Source of the DNA: Hymenopus coronatus
Lineage: Eukaryota > Arthropoda > Insecta > Mantodea > Hymenopodidae
Reading direction: 5' to 3'
DNA: 64,000 nucleotides
Assembly: GCA_030762935.1 (NCBI GenBank)
Contig: CM060899.1
Span: forward strand, 13,747,001-13,811,000
The position numbers and the translations under genes were made by a program. Positions 46,413-55,849 of the stretch are shown in pieces; positions within the stretch are counted from its first letter, which is position 1; every line of letters starts with the position of its first letter. The notes under the pieces are model-generated. The model was not told the DNA's origin. It saw only the letters and a list, made by a program, of their open reading frames with translations, and did not search any database.

Positions 46413-48305
46413 CCAAGGGTGGTAAAACTCCACGTCACTCTCCCCACAAATCCTCTTCGAAGGAATCTTCTGGGGGGAGCTCCGATCGGCGACGTCCATC
46501 TTCGCCGATCAGTACCTGAAATAGGTTCGAGATCCTTGAACCGAGTTTCTGTATTGGATGTTTTGGGTGCAGGCGAAACACGCTCTTTAAGAAAGTCAGT
46601 CCTAACATAGCTGGTCTTGAAAGCTTTCTGTGGTGCAGAATACTCTACGGTTTTACCCGTCTTGTTGCCTGAGGTCGATAGTTGGGCTGACAGTTTTGCT
46701 GGAGTATGCTTTACGTTGGCCGATTTGGCAGATGGTGATGTCGACATTGATGCAGTTGTTGAGGTTTTCGTAATAGTTCTGGCAACAGTAATTCTTTCGG
46801 CAATAAAGTCCCCGTTGATATCGAAGGTTTGTGTTGCGATCTCCCGCCTCGGCACCGGTTTAGCTGCAGCAGAGCTATAAGAACCGGACGCCGGGAGAGT
46901 TTTCGGATACGCAGGAGCTTACGGGCTTCGGAGGACACCTTCTCTTTCACCCCTATCTCCTGGATCGCTCTCTCCTCAGCAAAACGGGGGCATTATCGGG
47001 AACTAGATGGGTGTTCCCCATTGCAGTTCACACAAGTTGAGGGGGTGCCTCAATCCCCATCTTGTGAAGCGTCACCACAGGTAGACCGACCAGTACAAAA
47101 TGCGCTCATATGACCAAATCGCTGGCGTTTGCATCAGCGTAAGGGGTTCGGAATGTAGGGCCTAACCTCGATAGCTTTGTATCCTGCCTTAATCCTTTGA
47201 GGGAGATCTACCCGGTCAAAGGTAAGAAACAGGGTACAGTTAGGCATGAATTCACCATTTACTTTCCGTTGAACCCTCTAGATGGATGATACGCCTTGAT
47301 CTGCCAGATCTTCTTGAAGCTCCTCATTGGACATACCATCCAATGCGCGGGTAGTGATAACGCCACGCGAGGAGTTCAAAGTCTTGTGCTTTTCCACCTT
47401 AACTGGGTAGCTGCTTAACATTTTTGATCGAAGAATCTTTGCTGCCTGGCAGGCTGAAATTGCCAGCTGTAACACAAGAATTAACCGGGCCAGCGATGTT
47501 GTCTAATCCCTTTTGGATGGCGAAAGGGCTCACAGACGAAAATGTTCTTCCTTCCTCTGTCCCAGATATAACTAAGTAGTGACGACCTTAGGCTCAACTA
47601 CTCCTTTTCCACGCATATTGGATTTGGGTGTAGGTTTTTCCATAGAAGTATGATCTAAATTCATCCCCCTGTGCTCCCCACCCACCATGGAGCCCAATGA
47701 GGGGTCACTCCACTGAGGTGACAGGGCTACACAAGGGATATAGCAGGCTCGCCGTCCCACCCACCCTGAAGTTCGGTGTAATACCTAGTCCTGGCTGATT
47801 GACTAGAGTAGGGTTAGTCCCTAGCCTCCCGTTTAGGCAAATCAGAAACCAAAGCGGTGTATTAGGCTGTGCATCCTCCCCAGTTACTGAGAGACAGAAG
47901 CCCAGGCTCAGGTACGCAACCCTCAACCAACCAGGATATTCCTTTTCGCCAACATGATTCTCCATGCACGGCCTACATGGCATAAATATTGCTTTCAATT
48001 TTGTCCAAAATAGCTGTATCTCTTTGGCCAGAAGAGGATTTCAGACCCTTTCATTATGAGGTTATCTAGTGCATTATGAGTCAGTAAAACGTCATGACAT
48101 ATAGTTCCAATTAGTGCTCATTCTGCTCTATAGATGTTCAATGCCTAGATCTGCTATATATAATCTTCAAGAATAAAATTATTGTCCATATGAATTGCAT
48201 ATATCTATAACACAATTGTTTATTTTGCTACTAGGTTAACTGCAACAGTATGCAGGATAATATATTTGTTATATTTTGTAATTATACAATATATTCACAT
48301 TTCAG

Positions 48306-49260
48306 GTTATCCATAAGTAATGAAGTAGATGTACCAGAAATGTCGTCAGTACAGGAAAGTATTTACTCTGAACAACTTAATGATGGACAAATGATCAGCA
48401 AATCTTCATGCTTTAAAAATAATAATTTCTCTCAGCACAATAGTGTACAGATGTGTGACCTTAAAGACAAAAATTATTACAAGGACTCAGTTTTGATTAG
48501 AGATAACATGCATATAAATTACAGTTGTGAAAATTGTGATCAGATATTTAGCTCACCATCAGATTTGAACAGGCATAATTTCATTCACGAGAGTGATGTT
48601 CGTCAGAAGTGTTTTACTGGAGTCACAGTTTTGAAAGCATGTAAATTGACTTATGAAGGCATAAGGCCCCACAAGTGTGAGACTTGTGGGAGGTGTTTTA
48701 GTTGGTTGACACATTTATATAAGCATAAATTAATTCATGAAGGCATAAGGCCTCACAAGTGTGATACTTGTGAGAAGTGTTTTACTGAACTGTCGCATTT
48801 GAAAAGTCATAAATTGACTCATGAAGGTATAAAGCCATACAAATGTGATACTTGTTGGAAGTGTTTTACTCAATTATCTCATTTGAAAAGACATAAATTG
48901 ATTCATAAAGGCATAAAGCCACACAAGTGTGATACTTGTGGTAAGTGTTTTACTGAATTGTCTCATTTAAAAAGCCATAAATTGACTCATGAGGGCATAA
49001 AGCCACACAAGTGTGATGCTTGTGGGAAGTGTTTTACTGAATTGTCTCATTTGAAAAGGCATAAGTTGATTCATGCAGGCATTAAGCCACATAAGTGTGA
49101 TGTTTGTGGGAAGTGTTTTACTCAGTTGTCTCATTTAAAAGGCCACAAATTGACACATGAAGGCATAAAGCCACACAAGTGTGACATTTGTGGTAAATGT
49201 TTTACTCAATTGGGAAATTTGAAAAACCATAAATTGACTCATGAAAGCAGAAAGGCTTAA
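48306..49260 (+). CDS. Gene B exon 3: C2H2 zinc-finger array and stop codon
   Basis: Acceptor TATTCACATTTCAG ends at 48305. The exon completes the split Arg codon and runs to TAA 49258-49260, giving a 482-residue protein (151 + 13 codons, the split codon, then 317 codons). A low-complexity linker of about 70 residues leads to finger 1 (YSCENCDQIF...H-x3-H, near residue 237). Finger 2 has lost its first Cys pair (VRQKCFTGVTVLK). Seven canonical C-x2-C-x12-H-x3-H fingers follow to the end, joined by HEGIKPHKC-type linkers instead of TGEKPY. Fingers 4-8 are nearly identical (KCFTELSHLK or KCFTQLSHLK). This is a sequence-specific DNA-binding protein by family; its target is unknown. Confidence 0.9.
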
Positions 49261-50531
49261 AAGTGTGATGCATAAGGAAAGTGTTTTACTGATATATGAC
49301 TTTAAAAGACATAAATGTCTCATGAAGAGAAAGTGGTGTACAACTGAGATACTTCTGGTTACTAGGTTGATCTTTAAAATGAAATAAATTGACTCAGGAA
49401 CACTCAAATGCCCTAGTTTCAAGAAATGCCTAAAGCACCCATTAGCAGTCAGCTAAACCTACCACTTTCCTATGAATTTTTATCACCTAAAACTAATGTC
49501 ATTCTTATCATCTTTAAATGTACTGTGATGAAATAAAGGAGATGATGTTGCACTTAAAGCACAACACAGTTTTGAATCCAGCTAGCATTTAGCTTCCACA
49601 TTAAGTTTATAATATATACATACTTGGTTTCCTCTCATGTCAGATAGGTGAAAAAACCCAGGTATTATTTTACATAGCACTTGGGTTGCAGAATAATCTT
49701 ATAATACATATGTGGTCTCTTCTCAATATCATGTTTTCAAGTGCCCTTTTTTTCTCAGGTCTTGCAATGTTTATTGGTTTATATTATATGCCCTTTACCT
49801 ATTCATATATTTCTTTAGAAACTCTTTATTATGTGTTTACTATTTTTTTGTTCATATTTTACATTTATTTCGGCAAAACAGTTCTGCTCTAAAAGGTAAT
49901 AGCTTTTTATATCTGATATGTATTCATATTTTCTTGAACAATGGTGATTTGTTATTTTATAAATTGGTTTTGTTTTATGATGTGCAGAAACTAATTACTT
50001 GAACAAAAGATATACAAGTTACGGTAATACAGGCCTATATACAAAGAAACTGTTCCATTACATTTTTGTACACATATTGGAGATACACTTTTTGCAGAGT
50101 GATTTGCTAATAAAAGAAGCACATGTGTTGTTCTTCATGCAAAGCCTTCTTTCACATGTCTTGCATTTACCAGCCTCAGATGTTACTTTCATCCCTAATG
50201 GTAACAGTACTGGACATTAATATGAATTCCTGTATTGCACAAGCAATTCTTTTATAACATACATTATGAAATAGATTCTAGGGTATTATCAGTTTATGTG
50301 AATGAATGAATTTATTTCTCTTCTAACATACATGGCTAAACATTACAAGCTTATCCGTATTATATAGGCATAACCAACCTGTGCACATTTTGCACATTTA
50401 AGTTGTCTCTGGTGCAAATATAAATAAACACTGTGGTTATTATTATATTATACACCAGATTCAGTATATACCTAACTATTAATTCCCTTATATTTCAAAT
50501 CCCTTCTATTTAAATAACATGCAAAGAACAA
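49261..50531. other. Gene B 3' flank without a recognised gene
   Basis: Presumed 3' UTR, then AT-rich sequence with chance frames (for example a Phe/Tyr/Leu-rich frame at 49686-49892) that show no domain. Confidence 0.5.
49532..49537 (+). terminator. Candidate polyadenylation signal of gene B
   Basis: AATAAA lies 272 nt after the stop codon. Another AATAAA at 49383-49388 is closer. I cannot tell which is used. Confidence 0.4.
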
Positions 50532-50736
50532 TGGGTTTTTTTGGGTACACAAACCCTTAGCATGACTTCTTTGGGTAGGGAGGTAAAGCTATTGAGTAAA
50601 TGCCAAAGACTTACAGCACATAAAAGAACCTCAAGCCTGATAAAGAGACCTCTTAGCAAAATTAAGCGGTCTTTTACACCCACTATAGAATGGGACGCTG
50701 AGAATCACAGTAGTTGAAGAGCACCCATAAATAAAA
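50532..50736 (+). repeat. SINE family B, 5'-truncated
   Basis: Starts within the body (GGGTTTTTTTGGGTACACAA) and ends AAGAGCACCCATAAATAAAA. The tRNA-like head is absent. Confidence 0.75.
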
Positions 50737-50749
50737 CTCTATATTTATT

Positions 50750-52230
50750 TCCTTATATTTAAATATACCAAATTTTGTGATGGCCATCCTTCCAATTTTT
50801 TAATTTGGAATTTTAAAATTTCTCTATTTATATCTTTTTAGTCTTTCCTTATAATTCATCTAACTTTCTAATCTCATCTGTATACTTAAATACCCTAATC
50901 AATTCTGATTTTAATTATTTCTCTGTAAGTGCTACTACCTAGCTGGTACCCATTGGTCCCTCCATAGTTTTGTCTTCACAATCTAAAATAAAAGATAAGT
51001 TATTTTCCATTTCCCCACATAATGGGCATTTCTGTGGGTCCATTTCGCCTTTCATTCCCCTTAATTTCATCGCTCCAGTTCTATACCATGCCCACCTTTT
51101 CCTCTCCAATTTATTACACACATCAATACATCTTTCCTTCCCTCAATCTTTTTTATTTCCTTATGTAATACCAAGGATCTCCTATCCTTAATATTGCTAA
51201 AAATCCTTCCAATTTTTTAATTTGGAATTTTAAAATTTCTCTATTTATATCTTTTTAGTCTTTCCTTATAATTCATCTAACTTTCTAATCTCATCTGTAT
51301 ACTTAAATACCCTAATCAATTCTGATTTTAATTATTTCTCTGTAAGTGCTACTACCTAGCTGGTACCCATTGGTCCCTCCATAGTTTTGTCTTCACAATC
51401 TAAAATAAAAGATAAGTTATTTTCCATTTCCCCACATAATGGGCATTTCTGTGGGTCCATTTCGCCTTTCATTCCCCTTAATTTCATCGCTCCAGTTCTA
51501 TACCATGCCCACCTTTTCCTCTCCAATTTATTACACACATCAATACATCTTTCCTTCCCTCAATCTTTTTTATTTCCTTATGTAATACCAAGGATCTCCT
51601 ATCCTTAATATTGCTAAAAATATCTTGTATATTGATATCCTCTATTCTCTGTTTGATCTCTTTCCAAAACCCTCCCTCCAGTGATTCTCTCTCACTCCAT
51701 TAGTTGCCCGTACCTATTTCCTCTATAATCTTTTGTAATGATAAAATACCAATTATCAGGAATTAATACATTTCCTTGCATAATCATATATTGTTTTACT
51801 GTATTTTGATCTTCCAAGAATCTAATGCAATGCCAAAACTTGAACAATCTTTCAATTATTAGACATTTACTTCCTGTTCTACCTAGTTCTTCAAATAGTG
51901 CTACTCCCTTTGGTGATGCAACTGGTAAACCCATAATTTACCGATAGAAGCTTTATGTATTAAATCCACTCCTTGCCATGCTACATCATAACCTGAAATG
52001 TCTGTCCCATATAACATTTTGGCTTCCACTATTGCCTTATAAACTTTCTTGAACCACTTGATTTGCATCCCTAGTACTTTAAATAAAGATGGTCTTATTC
52101 CATTCATGGAAACTTTACCGTTAGCTAAAACTGCTTTCTTTTGGTCATGCTACCTTCCATTATTACTTAGCTGAACCCCTAAATACTCAGTTTTACTTGT
52201 TAAGGATATTTCTTGGCTTCCGATACTCCA
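50750..52230 (-). pseudogene. LINE, end of reverse transcriptase and C-terminal zinc-binding region
   Basis: From right to left on the minus strand: a decayed EYLGVQLSNNG-type segment (near 52190); KWFKKVYKAIVEAKMLYGTD (near 52050); IHKASIGKL; EELGRTGSKCLIIERLFKFW and VKQYMIMQGN (51880-51750); then KLERKRWAWYRTGAMKLRG and CPLCGEMENNLSFILDCED, a C-x2-C...C remnant of the C-terminal zinc finger. This last part is present twice because of the 417-bp duplication. The order matches non-LTR retrotransposons in which a conserved W-x-K/R-x-G-x-x-K-x-R-G-M precedes CPLC, but I cannot name the clade. The 5' part is missing at the junction with the Penelope segment. Confidence 0.6.
50786..51619. repeat. 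Tandem duplication of a 417-bp unit inside a LINE
   Basis: 50786-51202 and 51203-51619 appear identical; two frames in each copy translate to the same 60- and 73-residue peptides. Two bases of microhomology (AT) occur at the junction. The unit contains the LINE segment encoding KRWAWYRTGAMKLRGMKG and CPLCGEMENN. Confidence 0.9.
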
Positions 52231-52239
52231 GTTTTCTTA

Positions 52240-52469
52240 ATTCAAAATCTTCTCTGGCTTTTAGCCAGGTAAAAACTTGGCTTGACACCAACGTTTCGAA
52301 GAAGTGCATCTTCCTCGTCTTCAGAGTTAACTGATGGTTTGAGCTTGCGGAGACTGGTATTTATAAGAGCTGGGATGAAGCTAACATCTGATTGGTTCGC
52401 GTGATATTATGGCCTGGTATTTAAGATGACTGAGACATGGGCACGGACTTCGTAGAAAACTATTTATAG
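52240..52469 (-). mobile_element. Penelope-like pseudo-LTR segment with TATA-like motif and hammerhead-like core
   Basis: On the minus strand it starts TGCTATAAATAGTTTTC right after the poly(A) of Gag element A, continues GAAGTCCGTGCCC, and includes CTGAAGA...CTTCGAAACG...GTC at 52324-52284. The phrase GATGCACTTCTTCGAAACG resembles sequence commonly found at Penelope ends. The TGCTATA start joins naturally to the end of the inverted Penelope copy at 55568 (AACTGCTATAG) if the two Gag elements between them are removed. The other end (52240) abuts the LINE. Confidence 0.55.
52284..52324 (-). ncRNA. Hammerhead-ribozyme-like core in a Penelope pseudo-LTR
   Basis: Minus strand: CTGAAGA, an 8-bp stem (CGAGGAAG pairing with CTTCTTCG) closed by a 5-nt loop, then GAAA and, nine bases later, GTC. 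This matches the conserved order CUGANGA / stem II / GAAA / NUH. Stem III would be very short, as known for ribozymes of Penelope-like elements. A convincing stem I is not seen, so activity is doubtful. Confidence 0.4.
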
Positions 52470-54059
52470 CATTTTTTTTTTTTTTTATTGATGACGGGGG
52501 AAAAGGCAGCTAACGCCCTAACCCCAGGCAAGCCTGGGAGTGTGAGACTCCCCACCCTGGACTCGAACCAGGGTGGCACTACTCACAAAAAATCCCCACC
52601 GGAAGTAGGAGGCCCATGCCTCTCTGTTGCAGTACCGCATTAAGCACCTGCGCATTATTGGTGATAGTGAATGCTGCCTGCCAGTGGCAGTAACAGCGAG
52701 TGATGGTGATATTAGCCAGTGGACACACATGACTGGCGCCCTGAGTGCCCCGCTGGAGAAGTAATTGGTGTAAGTGAAGGGTAGTTAGTGGTGATGTTTG
52801 TAAAGGTTAAGGTGATTCTTCCTGGTGTACCCTTGTTCTGCGTGGTATTCTCTGAGCAATTGATGTGCTGTCTTAGGCTGCTGTGGGAATGGTCCTTCAG
52901 CTACCTGAACCAGAGGTTCAGGGTCGCTGTGGTGGTTTGGTGGCCATCCTGGCATCGTCTTCGGGGCCTTCATCTCCTCCCTGATGATGAGCCGGATGTC
53001 GCTGAGGAGTCGGTGGTTCTTGTGTGGAGACGAATGTTGCTGCTCATAATTTTGGACGCTGGCTATCCGGTTGGACAGCTCAGCGGTGGAGGCCTGTAGA
53101 GTGGAGATGGCGGCGGTGGTGGCAGCTTGTAGGTCCAGCAGCTTCCTGGTGATGACGCTGGTGCAGACCTCTTCTAACTCAGCTAAGCGAGCGCCGATAT
53201 TCAGGATCTCCGCGTGGAGGTCCTGAATGGCTTCTCGCGTCGCTGCGTCTGTTGAGAGTGCAGGTGGTGAGGCCTCAGTGGTTGTTGTCTGCGGTGGAGT
53301 GGTACGGCGGGCAGGAGGTGGTGAGTAAGTGCTGCTCCTTGGGTAGAGAGGGCACTGGGCTTGCCCTGTGTAGTGTCCTGTGCCAGGACAGGTGGCACAG
53401 AATTGGCGGCGACGGCGGAGATCATGCCCAGTGCACTCGGTGGTGGTGGAGTTGGTACCGCAGTAGTGGCACCTCGGTGTCGAAGAGCAGACTTCAGCTG
53501 TGTGGCCGTAGGCACAGCAGCGTCGGCAGGGCCGATGGCGTTCCTGTCGGCTAGCCTCGACGACCAGAAGTCGCCCTAATAAGGGCAACCCTGACGCCAA
53601 GGCAGCTTCCAGGTCAGCCTGGTCCTGTATCTCCAAACGGACGAGCGGCGTTGGCCCCCGGTCGCAGTAAATGCGGGTGGCCCTCAAGCATGAAGGCCAC
53701 CGCGACTGCACGGTGGTGAGCAGATGCCGGGTGGTTAGGTCCCTAGGGACCCTCCGTACCACGGCACTGAACCGGGGCGGCGTCGTAGAGCTGGGTGGAG
53801 GCTGCAGTTGCGGCGAGACTGCGGTGGCGGCCGGCGAAGCAGGGCTTGCCGGGACCGGTGGCTTCGGAGTTGCTACCTCCTCGGCGGCTGCCGGGGAAGA
53901 GGCGTCGAGTGCTGCCTTAGCAGCGGCGAGTCTGCGTTGTCTCTTCTTAGCCATCCTTAAGAGACGAAGAAGAAGCTCCGAAAGGGGAGGTCCGAAGCTA
54001 CAGGGCAATCTGGCTAGCATGGTCACAAACCAGAAACATGAAACACTTTCCAATCTGAT
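52470..54059 (-). mobile_element. Gag-only retroelement A
   Basis: A GC-rich unit with a 5' leader (54059-53955), one ORF (53954-52785), and a 3' tail. The tail contains a T-arm-like GGTTCGAGTCC hairpin (CACCCTGG...CCAGGGTGG near 52550-52575) and ends in CATCAATAAA plus poly(A) (plus-strand T run near 52470-52486). There is no reverse transcriptase. TGCTATA follows the poly(A), and CTATAG precedes the 5' end. Mobilisation in trans by another LINE is inferred. Confidence 0.75.
52785..53954 (-). CDS. Gag-like zinc-knuckle protein of element A (389 aa), intact
   Basis: I chose MAKKRQRRLAAAK at 53954 as the start because all four copies share it; an in-frame ATG at 54053 extends into non-conserved leader. 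In order: a Lys/Arg start; an Ala/Pro-rich linker (about residues 15-70); a region like the RNA-binding fold before zinc knuckles in LINE Gags (FSAVVRRVPRDLTTRHLL); three knuckle-like motifs (CRRCCAYGHTAEVC; CHYCG...C.GH; CATCPGTGHYTGQAQC); a probable coiled coil (AIQDLHAEILNIGARLAELE onward); and a conserved C-terminus (QLLREYHAEQGYTRKNHLNL). It probably binds element RNA. No polymerase or nuclease follows. Confidence 0.8.
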   Translation of the reverse strand: MAKKRQRRLAAAKAALDASSPAAAEEVATPKPPVPASPASPAATAVSPQLQPPPSSTTPPRFSAVVRRVPRDLTTRHLLTTVQSRWPSCLRATRIYCDRGPTPLVRLEIQDQADLEAALASGLPLLGRLLVVEASRQERHRPCRRCCAYGHTAEVCSSTPRCHYCGTNSTTTECTGHDLRRRRQFCATCPGTGHYTGQAQCPLYPRSSTYSPPPARRTTPPQTTTTEASPPALSTDAATREAIQDLHAEILNIGARLAELEEVCTSVITRKLLDLQAATTAAISTLQASTAELSNRIASVQNYEQQHSSPHKNHRLLSDIRLIIREEMKAPKTMPGWPPNHHSDPEPLVQVAEGPFPQQPKTAHQLLREYHAEQGYTRKNHLNLYKHHH

Positions 54060-54067
54060 CTATAGAG

Positions 54068-55567
54068 TTTTTTTTTTTTTTTTTTTTTTACCGTGGAGGG
54101 GAAAAATGCATTACGCATTCAACCCCCAGCCGAGGTGCAATGGCTGGGAGGATATGTGGGACTCTCCGCTACCTCATGCGGCATACCCACTAAAAAAACC
54201 CTCCACGTTATAACAGTAGTTTCTTGAGAATCACGTGGCTTTGCGCGGTCCCGCTGATGCACCCGCGTTAGTACTCGAGAGGTAGGAAGCTGCCGCACAA
54301 TGTGCGGGAGCGGATAAAAGGTTATTTCTAGGCTGACAGCCATGGAACCTGACTGCAGCCTAGGGAATGAAGGTGATATTGGTAAGGAAATAAAGGGTGG
54401 AAATAGAGGAGAGAATAGGACGTAGATCTTATGGATTATACCTGCTTCGGAATTGCTCCACGAAGCTCCCGGTAGTCTTCCACTGTGTGGGTGGCCGTTG
54501 TGTGTGCCCCTCAGCCTTTACAGGAGGAGGAGCAGTGTTGGGTTGCTGTCGTTTAGATTGGAACAGCTCAGCAGAGCATGCAGCTTGCTGCGGGAGAACC
54601 TGCCTCAGAGGCTGCATGAGGGCGTCGATCCTGGTGGACAGGTCGGCGGCTGAAGTCTGCTGGCTGGTGGCTGCTGCGGGGTTAAAAGCTTGCAATTCCT
54701 GCAGCTTTTGTGTGAGGAGACTGCATGTCTCTTCCAGGACAGCTAGTCGAGCGCCGACGTTCAGGATCTCCGCGTGGAGGTCCTGAATGGCTTCTCGCGT
54801 CGCTGCGTCTGTTGAGAGTACAGGTGGTGAGACCTCAGTGGTTGTTGTCTGCGGTGGAGTGGTACGGCGGGCAGGAGGTGGTGAGGAAGTGCTGCTCCTT
54901 GGGTAGAGAGGGCACTGGGCTTGCCCTGTGTAGTGTCCTGTGCCACGACAGGTGGCACAGAATCGGCGGCGTCGGCGGAGATCATGCCCAGTGCACTCGG
55001 TGGTGGTGGAGTTGGTACCGCAGTAGTGGCACCTCGGTTTCGAAGAGCAGACTTCAGCTGTGTGGCCGTAGGCACAGCAGCGTCGGCAGGGCCGATGGCG
55101 TTCCTGTCGGCTAGCCTCGACGACCAGAAGTCACCCTAATAAGGGCAACCCTGACGCCAAGGCAGCTTCCAGGTCAGCCTGGTCCTGTATCTCCAGACGG
55201 ACGAGCGGCGTTGGTCCCCGGTCGCAGTAAATGCGGGTACCCCTCAAGCATGAAGGCCACCGCGACTGCACGGCGGTGAGCAGATGCCGGGTGGTAAGGT
55301 CCCTAGGGACCCCCCGTACCACGGCACTGAACCGGGGCGGCGTCGTAGAGCTGGGTGGAGGCGTCAGTGGCGGCAACTGCGGCTGCAGTTGCGGCGAGAC
55401 TGCGGTGGCGGCCGGCGAAGCAGGGCTTGCCGGGACCGGTGGCTTCGGAGTTGCTACCTCCTCGGCGGCTGCCGGAGAAGAGGCGTCGGGTGCTGCCTTA
55501 GCAGCGGCGAGTCTGCGTTGTCTCTTCTTAGCCATCCTTAAGAGACGAAGAAGAAGCTCCGAATGTT
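54068..55567 (-). mobile_element. Gag-only retroelement B, with a different 3' tail
   Basis: The 5' leader (55567-55536, AACATTCGGAGCTTC...) starts directly after the inverted Penelope end (CTGCTATAG). The ORF follows, then a 3' UTR of about 360 bp unlike that of A, C and D, ending GTAAA plus poly(A) (T run at 54068-54089). CTCTATAG follows the poly(A). CTATAG on both sides is a probable 6-bp target duplication. Confidence 0.7.
54429..55535 (-). pseudogene. Gag-like protein of element B, one in-frame stop
   Basis: Frame from MAKKRQRRLAAAK (55535) to 54429, about 368 codons, with TGA at 55131-55133 where element A has CGA (LLGR), a C-to-T change at a CpG. Knuckles and the coiled-coil region continue in frame beyond the stop. 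The C-terminus diverges from A, C and D: after CSLLTQKLQELQ it ends in a Gln/Pro-rich tail (ELFQSKRQQPNTAPPPVKAE, then SFVEQFRSRYNP). It is a distinct subfamily, or a recombinant, matching its different 3' UTR. Confidence 0.75.
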
Positions 55568-55849
55568 CTATAGCAGTTGTTTGGCTAATGTTTTGTGTTT
55601 GAGCACGCACCTGCTAGAAAACAAGTCTTGGAAGACTGCAGGTAGCGGATTAGCTATTAAGGCTCTTTAACATTGGTGTCCATGCTGAACTTAATTGTAG
55701 GCCAGAATCGCGATTTAGATTATTTGTTTCAGATGAGATGGCTAAAGCTTCTTTTACTCTCCTCTCCCAGTAGTTCGAACACTTTGCCACTATCTTGGTG
55801 TTGGTAAAGTTAGGTCTGTGGCTCTGTTCTATACAGTGTTCAGCCAGTC
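55568..55849 (-). repeat. Inverted copy of the Penelope 3' end
   Basis: The reverse complement of 55568-55849 matches 57361-57631 closely (end of the nuclease gene, TTAATACC/TTAATAGC, CTACCTGCAGTCTTCC, AACACAAAACATTAGCC and ACTGCTATA). One 12-bp insertion (TTCTATACAGTG) lies near 55830. It replaces the 5' part of the Penelope element, producing a tail-out inverted structure. Confidence 0.85.

Larger units (their letters stand above)
42590..47985 (-). mobile_element. I-clade LINE, antisense in intron 2 of gene B, full span but degenerate
   Basis: From right to left on the minus strand: a 5' UTR (47985-47500); Gag ORF1 remnants with zinc-knuckle sequence (CKRQRFGHMSAFC near 47110 and CVNCNGEHPSSS near 47030); endonuclease pieces (DFFCLQETKLHPHDAF near 46380, LLWGDFNAHHPL near 46060, SDHCPCVI near 45830); reverse transcriptase (APGPDGIHIAMLRNL, PHSYRPNSLTSSVCK, VFFDLEKAYDT-like, GVPQGSVLSVTLFAVAI, FVDDFAIYCSS); RNase H (CFIYTDGSKEDRGVGCAF near 43610); and a C-terminal HIGHCRFSHQYLLRGEPAPQC zinc-binding region near 43060. 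It ends in a TAC-repeat tail (42632-42594). Frameshifts and stops make it inactive, including a TGA at 44829-44831 where GFRR is expected. Confidence 0.85.
39682..48305. other. Introns of gene B: remaining sequence without a gene
   Basis: Intron 1 (39682-41423) contains one SINE D; the rest shows nothing I recognise. Intron 2 (41465-48305, 6.8 kb) is mostly the antisense LINE. Its flanks 41465-42590 and 47986-48305 contain no recognised gene. 41980-42340 includes loosely repeated phrases (TCACACT..TTCCTCCT, GGCTAGGATCT-like) spaced about 100-120 bp apart, perhaps an old short tandem repeat. Confidence 0.5.

Noticed and set aside
53252..54213. Plus-strand frames opposite Gag A (and similar frames opposite Gag B, C and D)
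   Set aside because: Antisense shadows of GC-rich Gag ORFs; no own motifs.
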